DNA of 64,000 nucleotides from Craterostigma plantagineum (GCA_027422505.1 JAPQWV010000730.1:186001-250000); one strand, 5' to 3'; positions 46,951-59,745 are shown, counted from the first letter of the stretch. The notes: generated from the letters alone by a model not told the origin. Numbers and translations: made by a program.

Positions 46951-47070
46951 TCTTTGGCATTTCGTTCAGAAATCGGCGTCCATCGGCGTCCATCGGCGAC
47001 GACCCATGGGAAACTGGGACCGCCATCGACCAATTCTGTATAAGGGAATTGTACCTTTCGGACCATACTA

Positions 47071-47889
47071 CTTCTAGAAAAAAGGTGAAGTTGGAGACCA
47101 TATGAACTATCTTGATGGGGATATGACTGAGAAGATAGATTGTGTTACGAGGGAGAAGTTTCATAGTTGTGGTTTTTTTTTTCCTTTTAATTTCATTTTA
47201 TTTTAATAAAATTGACAGACCAATCAAGTTATAGCAAGCTCTAATGGGTATTATAATAATAATATAAATAGTATGGTAGGAGACTAATGGTTATGCTGAA
47301 TATGGCAAGTGGTTTGCTTGCAGAAAAAATTGAGTGCCTATGTGAAGTGAAAGCTTTCCTTTTTTTTATTACATGCACCGTAAAGTTCATGCTTGGAGAT
47401 CATACATGGTGAAAACCATGCATTGAATATGGATATGGTATGATTGAACACTAGGGATATGTAAAGTGGTCGAAGCGCTTCACCGACGATCTGCATTTGA
47501 ACTGTTATTCCTTCTTGCATAACCGATGAGTTATAAGACTTGCATGCATCGCTACTGTTCATACCCTAATCTTTATATTAGGTTGGCAACTTTTTTTCGT
47601 TTGGCTTTTTTCATTTTATGACGTCGAGCTTTTGGGATTCGCTTGGTTATGCCTGATAATATGTTCGATTTACTATAACTCATTGAGATCTCTGTTTTTA
47701 TAAACTGGGACGATACGTGAGGACTACGAATTATAATACCTAAACCTGCTGAAAGTCGAGGATTGTCTCCATAACTAACAATGAATTCATGTACGAATTC
47801 GATTGAACTTAATCGAAGTGTATAGGACTACAATGTTATTGCACCGACAATTAAAAGTCAAACCAAAATATCTATCCATCTAGCTTGGT
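47071..47889. other. Intergenic, nothing recognised
   Basis: AT-rich DNA after the last sulfotransferase-like residues. No terminal repeats, RNA genes or family motifs were found on either strand. Confidence 0.4.
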
Positions 47890-48314
47890 TAGGCCCGTCA
47901 ATTTGGCCTGTGGCCCACGGGCCGACCCGCCCTGCCCCCAAAAAGGGCGGCTTGGGCTGCGATATGTTAGGCCCGCCACGGGACGGGACTGAACAGGTCA
48001 GCCCACGGGCTTGGCGGGGCAGGGCGGCTAGCCCGCGGGCCGGCCCGCAGTTTTATTAAATTATATATATTACATATTATATATTCTATTTAAAATATAT
48101 TAATCTAATAGTTAATGATTCATTAATTAATGACACGTATATCTATAAATATATAATTAACACGTTGCTTATCCATAATGTATTAGTAAATACCTTAATT
48201 AACTAAAACTAATTTAATAAATTATAACATAAAAATAAACAGAAATTAAGAATAGTTTAGGCCCGCCAGATGGCATTCGGCAGGCCAACCCGGCCTGCCA
48301 TTTTTACGGGTCTA
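47890..48314. mobile_element. hAT-like non-autonomous element with GC-rich arms
   Basis: Ends TAGGCCCGTCAATTTGGCCT and, inverted, TAGACCCGTAAAAATGGCAG. Flanking 8-mers agcttggt (47882-47889) and gtcttggt (48315-48322) agree at 6 of 8. The arms are full of GGGCC/GGCCC words while the centre is AT-rich, a recurrent plant non-coding hAT pattern. Confidence 0.65.
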
Positions 48315-48322
48315 GTCTTGGT

Positions 48323-49055
48323 GGGTCCATATTGGTATATTTGAGGTTAGAATTTGCATGAAACTTAGATTTTTACATGTCGCCTTATATCTAACTTCAA
48401 ACCTCATCAGAAGCAGCATACGAAGTAGTTGCAATTGGTTTATTCAGGTACATAATCATTAGTTGCCCAGAGGTACAAAAAGATCACAAGCTAAACAAAT
48501 CTAAACATCACAAATTCTACCTACCCTTTTTTTGTTCTCTAACACATTTTATAAACGTTGCAAAATAGTAGAATACTTGAACGTTGTTGTAGCTTAATGG
48601 ATTAATCGGAATATCAGCTCATATGAAACTATGGCCACGTTAACCTAACCGTGACAATCAAGGTTACGGTTCATGTTTGAACCTTTGACCGCTATTAACT
48701 GAACCAATAATAATGGTTTAATTACGGTTTTGATGACCTTTGGAACACCTCTAACCACCCCATTGCCAAACTAACAATAACCACCATGTACTAAAATTAC
48801 CTTAGGGTAAGACTTCGTTTACGTAAAATCAGAAATTTAACAAAATCAAACAATTCTCCAACTCGTTCTTGCATTACACACAAATAAGAGGACAACGAGT
48901 TAAAATGATGATGTAGATCTCAAGCAAAACTAGCCCAAGAAACCAAATGAAATTAAAAAAAAAAAAACTAACCGGTGCAAAGCTGTGAGTTCGAATCTTC
49001 TTCTCTCTCGGGCGGTGAAATAATCGATTTCGAGCAGGCAAAAATCACAACAATC
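48323..49055. other. 3' flank of the eIF3m gene
   Basis: Should include the 3' UTR of the minus-strand eIF3m transcript. A TGTAGCTTAATGG word (A-box-like, ~48589) and a GGTTCATGTTTGAACC palindrome (~48667) hint at a tRNA-derived SINE relic, but the spacing is too wide for certainty. An A run lies at ~48955-48967. Confidence 0.35.
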
Positions 49056-52027
49056 TCAACGGATAGCCAAACTCTGCACTGCTTGGGTGCTGTCCTCAGT
49101 TGTCTTGTTCGCCTCAATCGTTCTAATCATGCTCACAACGTTCTCCTAACAATTAAATTGACGTAAATATGATAAGGAATTTGCCCGAGATATCAATAAA
49201 CTATGATAGACCATCTTATTTTAGCAAGAACACCAGTGATTAGATAGTTTGTTTACCTTCCAAGCTGCAAGCTTTGATCTAAGCGTCTGCCACTCACGAG
49301 GCCCAAAAACACGCTGCGCACATCGGCTGCACCAAGCAACACAAATCACAATTATAAGGTAATTACCCAATGCTTTTGATTGTTTGTTAAACTGGGATTG
49401 TCACGTACCTGAAAATGACGACCTCATTGATCTGATCAATTCTGCAGTCAACTAATTTGGCTGTGATCGCCTTGACAACCCATGGCTCAACTTCATTGTC
49501 TTCAATCTATGTGAATGAGGTAAGTTATGATAAGATCAGATATACCGATGTGTCTATGTAAATGATTTACCTGCAAAGTCTCCTTAATCAAAGAAAAAGG
49601 AATTTCACCAGATCCACTAGTGCCAAGATCTACTAGAGATATCAACCTCATCTTTGAAACACAATCTTCATGCACAAGGCCTAACAACATAACCCAACAA
49701 TGTATTAGTGGTCACAGTACAATGGAATGGTTAGTGATGAAGAGGCGCAAGAACGATAGCTTCTTACCATGAACAGACAATACACTGGAGTTCGATGAAT
49801 AGAAACTCAAATATGCATCAAGCCTTTGCGTCAAGAAAATCTTTAGCAGTTGATAGACCACTGCAAACTTTGGGTCGTTCTCCAGTTGTGCTATAGCAGG
49901 TATGTCTAGTAAATCAGCCTGACAGATAGAAAGACTTGATACGAATTGATAAGAGGTGAATGCTGACTTAACCAGCAGTAAAAGTGGAGAATGAACTAAT
50001 GCCAACTGATGAGTTGCTGCATGCTACAATCTAATCTTGACGAAACAGTGATAAGAAAATCCTTCAGCAAAATAGGTAGGTCCTTCTCCTAATAATATAT
50101 TACTGCTGAATGTTTTTATCGAAGACCTTTTTGAATCTATACAGGGATGACAATTACAAAGAGAGTAATCTGCTGCTACAAAACAATACGTAAGGTCCAT
50201 GACTAATTTAAACTTACGGGTCGATGACCCAGACAGAGACATCCTGAAATGCAGCAGCAGTTGGATACATCGTATTGGAAAAACGGAGGATAAATTACAG
50301 AGTACACAAAGAGGAAACAAAAAAAAATATATTCAGGTTAGGTATTACCTGGAACATGTCAGATGACTTGACAAATTCAACAATAGCACGCACAGCATCT
50401 TCTTTAGCTTCACTCAAGGATGTCGCTTCATGGGAAAATGTTTCCAGATACTTGACAAGAAAGTTAAAGGAATCTCCAGCTGAGCTGAAACTCCAAATAT
50501 TTACAGAAAGCGTTTATTATTTTATGCATCAAATAGTCCGAGAGGATAATGCCAAATCACACATGCCCACCAACCTCTTGTTGTCTTTCAAAACATCGCG
50601 TGCTGCAAGAAAGAGATCTCTCTTGTCCTTCACGCCAATATTCCACTCCTTCACAAATTTGTCGATGTTTTTAAGTGATGGTATAACATGCTCGGTTATC
50701 TTTCCACCAACAGCCAAGTTGAGGGCCTTCATATAGACAAAGAACTGGCTGTATGAGTTCTCCAGTAAATTAAAGAGGTTGAACAGGCTGCATACAGAAT
50801 AAAAGGAAATATTAATAGTTTTATAGGTAATAAGCCACAGAGAATACCCAATAAATTACAGACTTCCTTACATCTTTAAGCGAAACGAAGGCTTGTCAAG
50901 GGGCTGTTGAACAACCTTGGTGGATATTAGCTCTGCAATCTGACGGGCATGATCGAAACTCTCGGGCTTCTTAACAAGATTGCAGATGACAGTGTAGATG
51001 CATTCAAGATCTGAGTTAAAATAAATACGAACGGTCCATCAGTAACACACATGAAAGACTTAGCAGAACCAACGTTCGGATAGAATTTACCCCATCCATT
51101 CAACTAAGACTCCAGCCAATCAAGCAAATAAAAGATGGACAAAACTAAAAGGAGTTGTGCGAGTTAGCAATTTTGTTTATCTTAGTCTAATTTCCATACA
51201 CTAAAAAGCAATTTCACATCAACTCGAAAAGATCAAAAGTTCCATTTGTCAACAAGTTGCTATCTCAAGCAGACATCTCTTCCAACCTTTTTCAGATGCT
51301 TTTGAGATAACAACATCAGCAGAGGTAAGCATTAGCGAAGCCAAGTCCAACCACCGGCCCTGCACCATACACTCTTGAGCCTCAACATACAATCTACCAA
51401 CCTGTCCCTCGGCCACCTGTCGATACGAATAGTCAAAGATTCGAATAAATTGTTATTAAAATCAATCATCAATTACAGACATCAAATGTCCATTAATGAA
51501 TATTTTTCTCAAGACCAACGCAATAATCGTAAAAAATCGCAAGAAAAGATAATGATAAAGACAAGTGTAAATTTACAACAGCACGAACTAGAATGACAAC
51601 CAGAAACTGCTACCCTATTCAATATCAGCGACCTTAGCATCCATAATCGGAAGGTTTTCAGACGTTAAGAAGAAAACTAAAAATCTCAGTCGAATCAAAC
51701 TACTGCAATTACATCAATCCAAATCCTACAATTGCACATACACACGCTCAGTTCAATTGATTAAAAAAGAATCGAAAAAGCTCCCGTAGCCGCCAATACC
51801 TAACAAAACACCTATAAGGATTGTACGTGAAGTTCCGCAACAAAATTAAAAAAAGGAATTGGTAAAAAATCCGATAAATATCAAATGATAAACACATATA
51901 CTATCAAACAAACAGAGCTACCAACGCTATTTACCTCGGCACCGGCGTCAGCCCATGACATCTCAGCAGTGAATCGGACTACAGCGAGCGCCGGATCTTC
52001 TTCGGAAGTGGGGATGATTGTAGACAT
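49056..52027 (-). CDS. EIF3M: Eukaryotic translation initiation factor 3 subunit M (eIF3m), 10 exons
   Basis: Minus-strand exons in order: 52027-51935, 51416-51287, 51010-50872, 50787-50575, 50484-50349, 49918-49768, 49680-49571, 49506-49409, 49326-49257 and 49145-49056. They join to 409 codons plus TGA with no stop and GT-AG at every intron. The N-terminus MSTIIPTSEEDPALAVVRFT and landmarks RWLDLASLMLTSAD, YMKALNLAVGGKITEHVIPS, AVVYQLLKIFLTQRLDAY, KMRLISLVDL and FGPREWQTLRSKLAAWK are those of plant eIF3m (about 410-420 aa). Residues ~205-375 form the PCI domain that docks it in the eIF3 octamer core, where eIF3 helps recruit mRNA to the 40S ribosome. Full length and open, so probably functional. 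It transcribes away from the Ulp1 array. Confidence 0.95.
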
Positions 52028-52462
52028 TTTAACACTAAAATCAGCTCCGCAATTTGGCCACCTTCTTCAATCTCTTCGAATCGCGAACCCTAAACTTGCG
52101 AGGCAGCGAAACAGAGAGCTTAAGGCGATAAGTCGATGAGTAATGAGTAGGAAGAAAATAAACGAAAAACACAAACCCTAACTAGGGGCATACAAGGAAT
52201 TTGAAACAAGAAGAAGGGTACAAGAGTCCTTTTAGATTTGTCCTATCATTCTCGGCCCAACAGTTTTAGATATTGGTCCCGAAATTTTCAGATAATGCTA
52301 ATTATTGGGCTCGTTGAGACACTAACACTTTCGCTAGAGCCTAAACTCTAAGATGCTTTTTTATAAGAATCACATTGAAAAAATATATGGCACTTATTAA
52401 ATGTTGAAATATGATTATCTTTTTCATTTTTTCTTCTTCTTTTACGCTAAAAAAATTAGTAA
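52028..52462. other. Promoter and 5' UTR region of eIF3m
   Basis: Between the eIF3m ATG (minus strand) and the Helitron-like terminus. The first ~100 bases are GC-richer and purine/pyrimidine biased, as in a plant 5' UTR. A CTCGGCCCAACAG/GGGCTCG pair (~52250-52315) contains GGGCC-type elements common near plant translation genes. Confidence 0.4.
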
Positions 52463-52563
52463 TCTATATATATAAAAGATGAATAGCTACTCTCCTGCTG
52501 AGCCACGTGGACGAGCAAACGTCCTCCCCTTGCGACACATGGACTTGAATAGTTGAAGCACTC
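52463..52563 (+). mobile_element. Helitron-like 5' terminus preceding the Ulp1 array
   Basis: TCTATATATATAAAAGATGA after A, followed by CTCTCCTGCTGAGCCACGTG, is a familiar plant Helitron 5' end. The first array unit starts within 101 bases. The 3' end, if any, is outside the window, so inclusion of the array in a Helitron is a hypothesis. Confidence 0.55.
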
Positions 52564-52699
52564 ATAACTGTAGTCGAATAGTTTATTATAACATTATCAG
52601 CTACAAAATCGATTAGATTGTATTATTCTGATAGTAATCGAAAATGAATAAGAATATTCAGTTGTTTAATTAAATACAAATACAATACTGTGGTGTTCC

Positions 52700-53060
52700 G
52701 ACTATAATACAGTATACTATAATATGTATAAAATAATATAATATAATACAATATAATATAATATTATATAATATAACGCAATATAATATATAACATAACA
52801 TAACTTCTACAATAAAATATAATATAACATAAGATACATAACTTCTACAATATAATATAATGTAACATATATAAAATAATATATTACTATATAATATATT
52901 ATAATATAACATTATATGATAATCTATTATATTATAATATATTATAATACAATATGACGTCATATAATATAATAAAATATAATATATTAGAATATAATGA
53001 CATTAATATAACTAATATAATATGATATAATATAACATTATATGATAATCTAAACAATGC
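52700..53060. repeat. TATAATATAAT block, unit 1
   Basis: Nearly pure A/T built of TATAA and ATAATAT words. Equivalent blocks lie at about 55115-55515, 57600-57960, 60035-60390 and 62470-62825. The unit 2 block carries an extra ~55-base internal duplication that accounts for its longer unit. Long minus-strand frames here (rich in Tyr, Ile and Leu) are compositional artefacts. Confidence 0.85.
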
Positions 53061-53379
53061 GAGTGGTATAGCATTGTATGACTGTTCATATAACCCTTTC
53101 ATTTGCGTAACTACGAATATATAACCATTCATTATTTTCTTTGTAACCGTTCAACATCATTTATGCGGCCTTTTATATGAGTTATACTAATTAGGCCACC
53201 ACATATGCACAATAAGGCTAACTATATGATGGAAATGGAATAGTCAGAGGTGATCAATTTTGATGCGGTGAGTAAATCTACCAGATTTATTGTTCACGTT
53301 TTACACTGTTCAAGCTATCGAGGCTTTTGGCTTTCCTACACAGTCAGTGTTCTCCACTATAAATGAATGACATACTCAT

Positions 53380-54820
53380 ATGGACAATCACTTTTCAATC
53401 TTAGAACCAAAAATGTTTACCGAAATCAGATCTTACTTGAACAAAAGCTTTGACGACCTCCGTGATACAATTAATTAGTTGGTTGGGCGCATCGATCGGA
53501 AAATGGATTCTTATTCTGAATCAGCATGCCAGAGGTTCGATGCATACACTCCAAGTATGATTCTATTGCAAGCGCGATGAATCAGATTACCAAGAACGTT
53601 GACACTCACTACTTGGAAATTAACCACAGACTTTCTGAAATTGAAAAAAGGCTAGGTATGAAGACTATCTTTCAATGTGCTTTCTGTTAAACATCATCAA
53701 TAGTTTTGGTCTTCACATTCTAACTATTAAACAGGAGAAATTCATTGTTCCCAAGATGGAGGCCAAAATCTCAATCGCGGTATCAATGTTCTTTCAGAGA
53801 AGGTTTCTTCACTGAAGAAAACTCATGATGGCACTACCCCTGCGGCCAAGAATAAACGCCTGAAAACTTTGAAGCAATCTACGTTGGAATCATCTCAAAA
53901 AACATCAAATAGGCCATTTTCAACCGCAATTGATTCGCACATGCATAGAAATGTAAAAATGTTCACGCGTGTATCCACAATGATAGGCGAAATGCAACCC
54001 AGCTCACACATTACAAGTACTATTGGAGACCGTCACAGTCCTCACTTCTTAAATACTCTAAGGACGAAATCCGCATGGCTCCTCGACGAGGTTCGAATGA
54101 ATGACATTGATACCACTTTTTGCCAATTCACAAACTTCATGTTTTTTGTTCAACAGCATGTCGACAAGTGCCTACGAGGATTCATCGAGATGCAAGGGCG
54201 GACGAATATTGCAAGACGTGAAATTTCATTTATGAATACTACTTTCAATCAGATTGTCGCAACCGAATACACGGACAATGGAGTAATTGATTTTTCAGCC
54301 TTACGACCTTATGTGCAAGGCACCTTGGAGGATTGGCCTTCTACACCGTGGCAACAAGCAAATCTTATTGCAATCCCAGTCAACGTCAATAAATGTCATT
54401 GGGTTCTCTCCATCGTTGATTACAAAAGTGGGTGCATTACAGTCCATGACTCCGACGTGTCTTGCGATGTGGATATGAGATTTTTTTACCAGGCGTTTGA
54501 GAAGACTCTCAATACTATCCCGTATTTGCTTAAAGATCTAGGCATAACACAATCAATGGTGAACTTCACAGTTACTCGGGATCCAAATTTTCTGCGCCAG
54601 ATTGAGACGTAAGCCATATTATACTCAAAGTATCTAATACATTAACTAATCAATTCGTATTATGTAAAACAGGGGGGAGTGCGGCGTATACATGTTACGC
54701 TCAGCCTTTTCCTTGATGTTCCATGGCGACACTGTGTACGGGATTACGCCGGAGCAGATTGAAGACTTTCGGAAGTACCTTACTGTTTCAGTTTTTTCTA
54801 ACAATTGGTTTCAAATATAA
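53380..54820 (+). pseudogene. Ulp1-like protease gene, unit 1, broken in exon 1
   Basis: Exons 53380-53655, 53735-54608 and 54673-54820. This is the only unit with ATG at the first codon (the others have GTG). Exon 1 has TAG where other units have CAG (~53477) and lacks one A near 53544, shifting the frame. Exons 2 and 3 are open and keep the active-site residues. A shorter product from a downstream start in exon 2 is conceivable but unsupported. Confidence 0.85.
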
Positions 54821-55901
54821 TATTGTAATTGAATATATTTGTAGCCAAGTTCAATCTATATCTTAAATAAAATATTTTATTGCATAAAAAATAGAAGAAT
54901 AACAATATATTAAACTATAATTCATAATATATTACATATGATGTATTGTTTTATTTTTTATTAAATAAAGATTGAATAACTGTAGTCGAATAGTTTATTA
55001 TAACATTATCAGCTACAAAATCGATTAGATTGTATTATTCTGATAGTAATCGAAAATGAATAAGAATATTCAGTTGTTTAATTAAATACAAATACAATAC
55101 TGTGGTGTTCCGACTATAATACAGTATACTATAATATGTATAAAATAATATAATATAATACAATATAATATAATATTATATAATATAATGTATAAAATAA
55201 TATAATATAATACAATATAATATAATATTATATAATATAACGCAATATAATATATAATATAACATAACTTCTACAATAAAATATAATATAACATAAGATA
55301 CATAACTTCTACAATATAATATAATGTAACATAAGATAATATAAAATAATATATTACAATATAATATATTATAATATAACATTATATGATAATCTATTAT
55401 ATTATAATATATTAATACAATATGACGTCATATAATATAATAAAATATAATATATTAGAATATAATGACATTAATATAACTAATATAATATGATATAATA
55501 TAACATTATATGATAATCTAAACAATGCGAGTGGTATAGCATTGTATGACTGTTCATATAACCCTTTCATTTGCGTAACTACGAATATATAACCATTCAT
55601 TATTTTCTTTGTAACCGTTCAACATCATTTATGCGGCCTTTTATATGAAACCATCATTAGTGCATACAAATTATACTAATTAGGCCACCACATATGCACA
55701 ATAAGGCTAACTATATGATGGAAATGGAATAGTCAGAGGTGATCAATTTTGATGCGGTGAGTAAATCTACCAGATTTATTGTTCACGTTTTACACTGTTC
55801 AAGCTATCGAGGCTTTTGGCTTTCCTACACAGTCAGTGTTCTCCACTATAAATGAATGACATACTCATGTGGACAATCACTTTTCAATCTTAGAACCAAA
55901 A

Positions 55902-57310
55902 ATGTTCACCGAAATCAGATCTTACTTGAACAAAAGCTTTGACGACCTCCGTGATACAATTAATCAGTTGGTTGGGCGCATCGATCGGAAAATGGATTCT
56001 TATTCTGAATCAGCATGCCAGAGGTTCGATGCAATACACTCCAAGTATGATTCTATTGCAAGCGCGATGAATCAGATTACCAAGAACGTTGACACTCACT
56101 ACTTGGAAATTAACCACAGACTTTCTGAAATTGAAAAAAGGCTAGGTATGAAGACTATCTTTCAATGTGCTTTCTGTTAAACATCATCAATAGTTTTGGT
56201 CTTCACATTCTAACTATTAAACAGGAGAAATTCATTGTTCCCAAGATGGAGGCCAAAATCTCAATCGCGGTATCAATGTTCTTTCAGAGAAGGTTTCTTC
56301 ACTGAAGAAAACTCATGATGGCACTACCCCTGCGGCCAAGAATAAACGCCTGAAAACTTTGAAGCAATCTACGTTGGAATCATCTAAAAAAACATCAAAT
56401 AGGCCATTTTCAACCGCAATTGATTCGCACATGCATAGAAATGTAAAAATGTTCACGCGTGTATCCACAATGATAGGCGAAATGCAACCCAGCTCACACA
56501 TTACAAGTACTATTGGAGACCGTCACAGTCCTCACTTCTTAAATACTCTAAGGACGAAATCCGCATGGCTCCTCGACGAGGTTCGAATGAATGACATTGA
56601 TACCACTTTTTGCCAATTCACAAACTTCATGTTTTTTGTTCAACAGCATGTCGACAAGTGCCTACGAGGATTCATCGAGATGCAAGGGCGGACGAATATT
56701 GCAAGACGTGAAATTTCATTTATGAATACTACTTTCAATCAGATTGTCGCAACCGAATACACGGACAATGGAGTAATTGATTTTTCAGCCTTACGACCTT
56801 ATGTGCAAGGCACCTTGGAGGATTGGCCTTCTACACCGTGGCAACAAGCAAATCTTATTGCAATCCCAGTCAACGTCAATAAATGTCATTGGGTTCTCTC
56901 CATCGTTGATTACAAAAGTGGGTGCATTACAGTCCATGACTCCGACGTGTCTTGCGATGTGGATATGAGATTTTTTTACCAGGCGTTTGAGAAGACTCTC
57001 AATACTATCCCGTATTTGCTTAAAGATCTAGGCATAACACAATCAATGGTGAACTTCACAGTTACTCGGGATCCAAATTTTCTGCGCCAGATTGAGACGT
57101 AAGCCATATTATACTCAAAGTATCTAATACAGTAACTAATCAATTCGTATTATGTAAAACAGGGGGGAGTGCGGCGTATACATGTTACGCTCAGCCTTTT
57201 CCTTGATGTTCCATGGCGACACTGTGTACGGGATTACGCCGGAGCAGATTGAAGACTTTCGGAAGTACCTTACTGTTTCAGTTTTTTCTAACAATTGGTT
57301 TCAAATATAA
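55902..57310 (+). CDS. Ulp1-like (C48) cysteine protease, unit 2, open frame
   Basis: Exons 55902-56145, 56225-57098 and 57163-57310 join through GT-AG introns with no stop, about 421 aa. I start at the first ATG (55902); the homologous upstream start (55869) is GTG here but ATG in unit 1. Exon 1 encodes a charged helical segment (SYLNKSFDDLRDTINQLVGR), probably coiled coil. Exon 2 holds a Lys/Ser-rich linker and the first half of the C48 fold, with catalytic His in NKCHWVLSIVD and Asp 17 residues on in ITVHDSD. Exon 3 supplies GECGVYMLRSAF with the catalytic Cys, and Gln six residues before it (LRQIETGEC) fits the oxyanion position. Ulp1 proteins remove SUMO from targets. In plants, very many such genes sit in transposons (for example MULEs), and activity of this one is unproven. 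Confidence 0.75.
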
Positions 57311-58304
57311 TATTGTAATTGAATATATTTGTAGCCAAGTTCAATCTATATCTTAAATAAAATATTTTATTGCATAAAAAATAGAAGAATAACAATATAT
57401 TAAACTATAATTCATAATATATTACATATGATGTATTGTTTTATTTTTTATTAAATAAAAGATTGAATAACTGTAGTCGAATAGTTTATTATAACATTAT
57501 CAGCTACAAAATCGATTAGATTGTATTATTCTGATAGTAATCGAAAATGAATAAGAATATTCAGTTGTTTAATTAAATACAAATACAATACTGTGGTGTT
57601 CCGACTATAATACAGTATACTATAATATGTATAAAATAATATAATATAATACAATATAATATAATATTATATAATATAACGCAATATAATATATAACATA
57701 ACATAACTTCTACAATAAAATATAATATAACATAAGATACATAACTTCTACAATATAATATAATGTAACATAAGATAATATAAAATAATATATTACAATA
57801 TAATATATTATAATATAACATTATATGATAATCTATTATATTATAATATATTATAATACAATATGACGTCATATAATATAATAAAATATAATATATTAGA
57901 ATATAATGACATTAATATAACTAATATAATATGATATAATATAACATTATATGATAATCTAAACAATGCGAGTGGTATAGCATTGTATGACTGTTCATAT
58001 AACCCTTTCATTTGCGTAACTACGAATATATAACCATTCATTATTTTCTTTGTAACCGTTCAACATCATTTATGCGGCCTTTTATATGAAACCATCATTA
58101 GTGCATACAAATTATACTAATTAGGCCACCACATATGCACAATAAGGCTAACTATATGATGGAAATGGAATAGTCAGAGGTGATCAATTTTGATGCGGTG
58201 AGTAAATCTACCAGATGTTCACGTTTTACACTGTTCAAGCTATCGAGGCTTTTGGCTTTCCTACACAGTCAGTGTTCTCCACTATAAATGAATGACATAC
58301 TCAT

Positions 58305-59745
58305 GTGGACAATCACTTTTCAATCTTAGAACCAAAAATGTTTACCGAAATCAGATCTTACTTGAACAAAAGCTTTGACGACCTCCGTGATACAATTAAT
58401 CAGTTGGTTGGGCGCATCGATCGGAAAATGGATTCTTATTCTGAATCAGCATGCCAGAGGTTCGATGCAATACACTCCAAGTATGATTCTATTGCAAGCG
58501 CGATGAATCAGATTACCAAGAACGTTGACACTCACTACTTGGAAATTAACCACAGACTTTCTGAAATTGAAAAAAGGCTAGGTATGAAGACTATCTTTCA
58601 ATGTGCTTTCTGTTAAACATCATCAATAGTTTTGGTCTTCACATTCTAACTATTAAACAGGAGAAATTCATTGTTCCCAAGATGGAGGCCAAAATCTCAA
58701 TCGCGGTATCAATGTTCTTTCAGAGAAGGTTTCTTCACTGAAGAAAACTCATGATGGCACTACCCCTGCGGCCAAGAATAAACGCCTGAAAACTTTGAAG
58801 CAATCTACGTTGGAATCATCTCAAAAAACATCAAATAGGCCATTTTCAACCGCAATTGATTCGCACATGCATAGAAATGTAAAAATGTTCACGCGTGTAT
58901 CCACAATGATAGGCGAAATGCAACCCAGCTCACACATTACAAGTACTATTGGAGACCGTCACATTCCTCACTTCTTAAATACTCTAAGGACGAAATCCGC
59001 ATGGCTCCTCGACGAGGTTCGAATGAATGACATTGATACCACTTTTTGCCAATTCACAAACTTCATGTTTTTTGTTCAACAGCATGTCGACAAGTGCCTA
59101 CGAGTATTCATCGAGATGCAAGGGCGGACGAATATTGCAAGACGTTAAATTTCATTTATGAATACTACTTTCAATCAGATTGTCGCAACCGAATACACGG
59201 ACAATGGAGTAATTGATTTTTCAGCCTTACGACCTTATGTGCAAGGCACCTTGGAGGATTGGCCTTCTACACCGTGGCAACAAGCAAATCTTATTGCAAT
59301 CCCAGTCAACGTCAATAAATGTCATTGGGTTCTCTCCATCGTTGATTACAAAAGTGGGTGCATTACAGTCCATGACTCCGACGTGTCTTGCGATGTGGAT
59401 ATGAGATTTTTTTACCAGGCGTTTGAGAAGACTCTCAATACTATCCCGTATTTGCTTAAAGATCTAGGCATAACACAATCAATGGTGAACTTCACAGTTA
59501 CTCGGGATCCAAATTTTCTGCGCCAGATTGAGACGTAAGCCATATTATACTCAAAGTATCTAATACATAACTAATCAATTCGTATTATGTAAAACAGGGG
59601 GGAGTGCGGCGTATACATGTTACGCTCAGCCTTTTCCTTGATGTTCCATGGCGACACTGTGTACGGGATTACGCCGGAGCAGATTGAAGACTTTCGGAAG
59701 TACCTTACTGTTTCAGTTTTTTCTAACAATTGGTTTCAAATATAA
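58305..59745 (+). pseudogene. Ulp1-like protease gene, unit 3, nonsense mutation
   Basis: Exons 58305-58581, 58661-59534 and 59598-59745. In exon 2, codon GAA after NIARR is TAA (59146-59148), ending the frame before the His-Asp-Cys region. Two further substitutions are private to this unit (Ser to Ile after GDRH; Gly to Val after CLR). The sequence after the stop is intact, so the lesion is recent. Confidence 0.85.

Larger units (their letters stand above)
41577..47060 (+). pseudogene. Cytosolic sulfotransferase (SOT) gene, frameshifted and split by a retrotransposon
   Basis: From ATG 41577, reading in alternating frames, come LYPFHGFWFMNSYLQ, then the PAPS-binding P-loop-like motif ASFPKTGTTWLKAL (~41755-41800), GKTPLLLSDNHPQE, RILPTHIPYQIL and the 3'-phosphate motif CKMVYVVRNPKETLIS (~41995-42045). 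The gene then stops at the copia insertion. After the element, 46951 onward continues WHFVQKSAS in register with LISL, and GIVPFGPYY follows near 47050-47070, as in plant flavonol/steroid sulfotransferases. The enzymes transfer sulfate from PAPS to hydroxyl groups in the cytosol. At least three frame changes lie before the insertion and the C-terminal third is missing, so it is dead. Confidence 0.85.

Noticed and set aside
51885..52139. 84-codon plus-strand frame
   Set aside because: Antisense to exon 1 and leader of eIF3m.
52670..52963. Minus-strand open frames of ~100 codons rich in Tyr, Ile and Leu in each array unit
   Set aside because: They are translations of A/T-only DNA with repeated YYNILYCNILY-type patterns; no domain and no selection expected.
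54287..54478. Plus-strand 63-codon frame repeated in every array unit
   Set aside because: Shadow frame inside exon 2 of the Ulp1-like gene.
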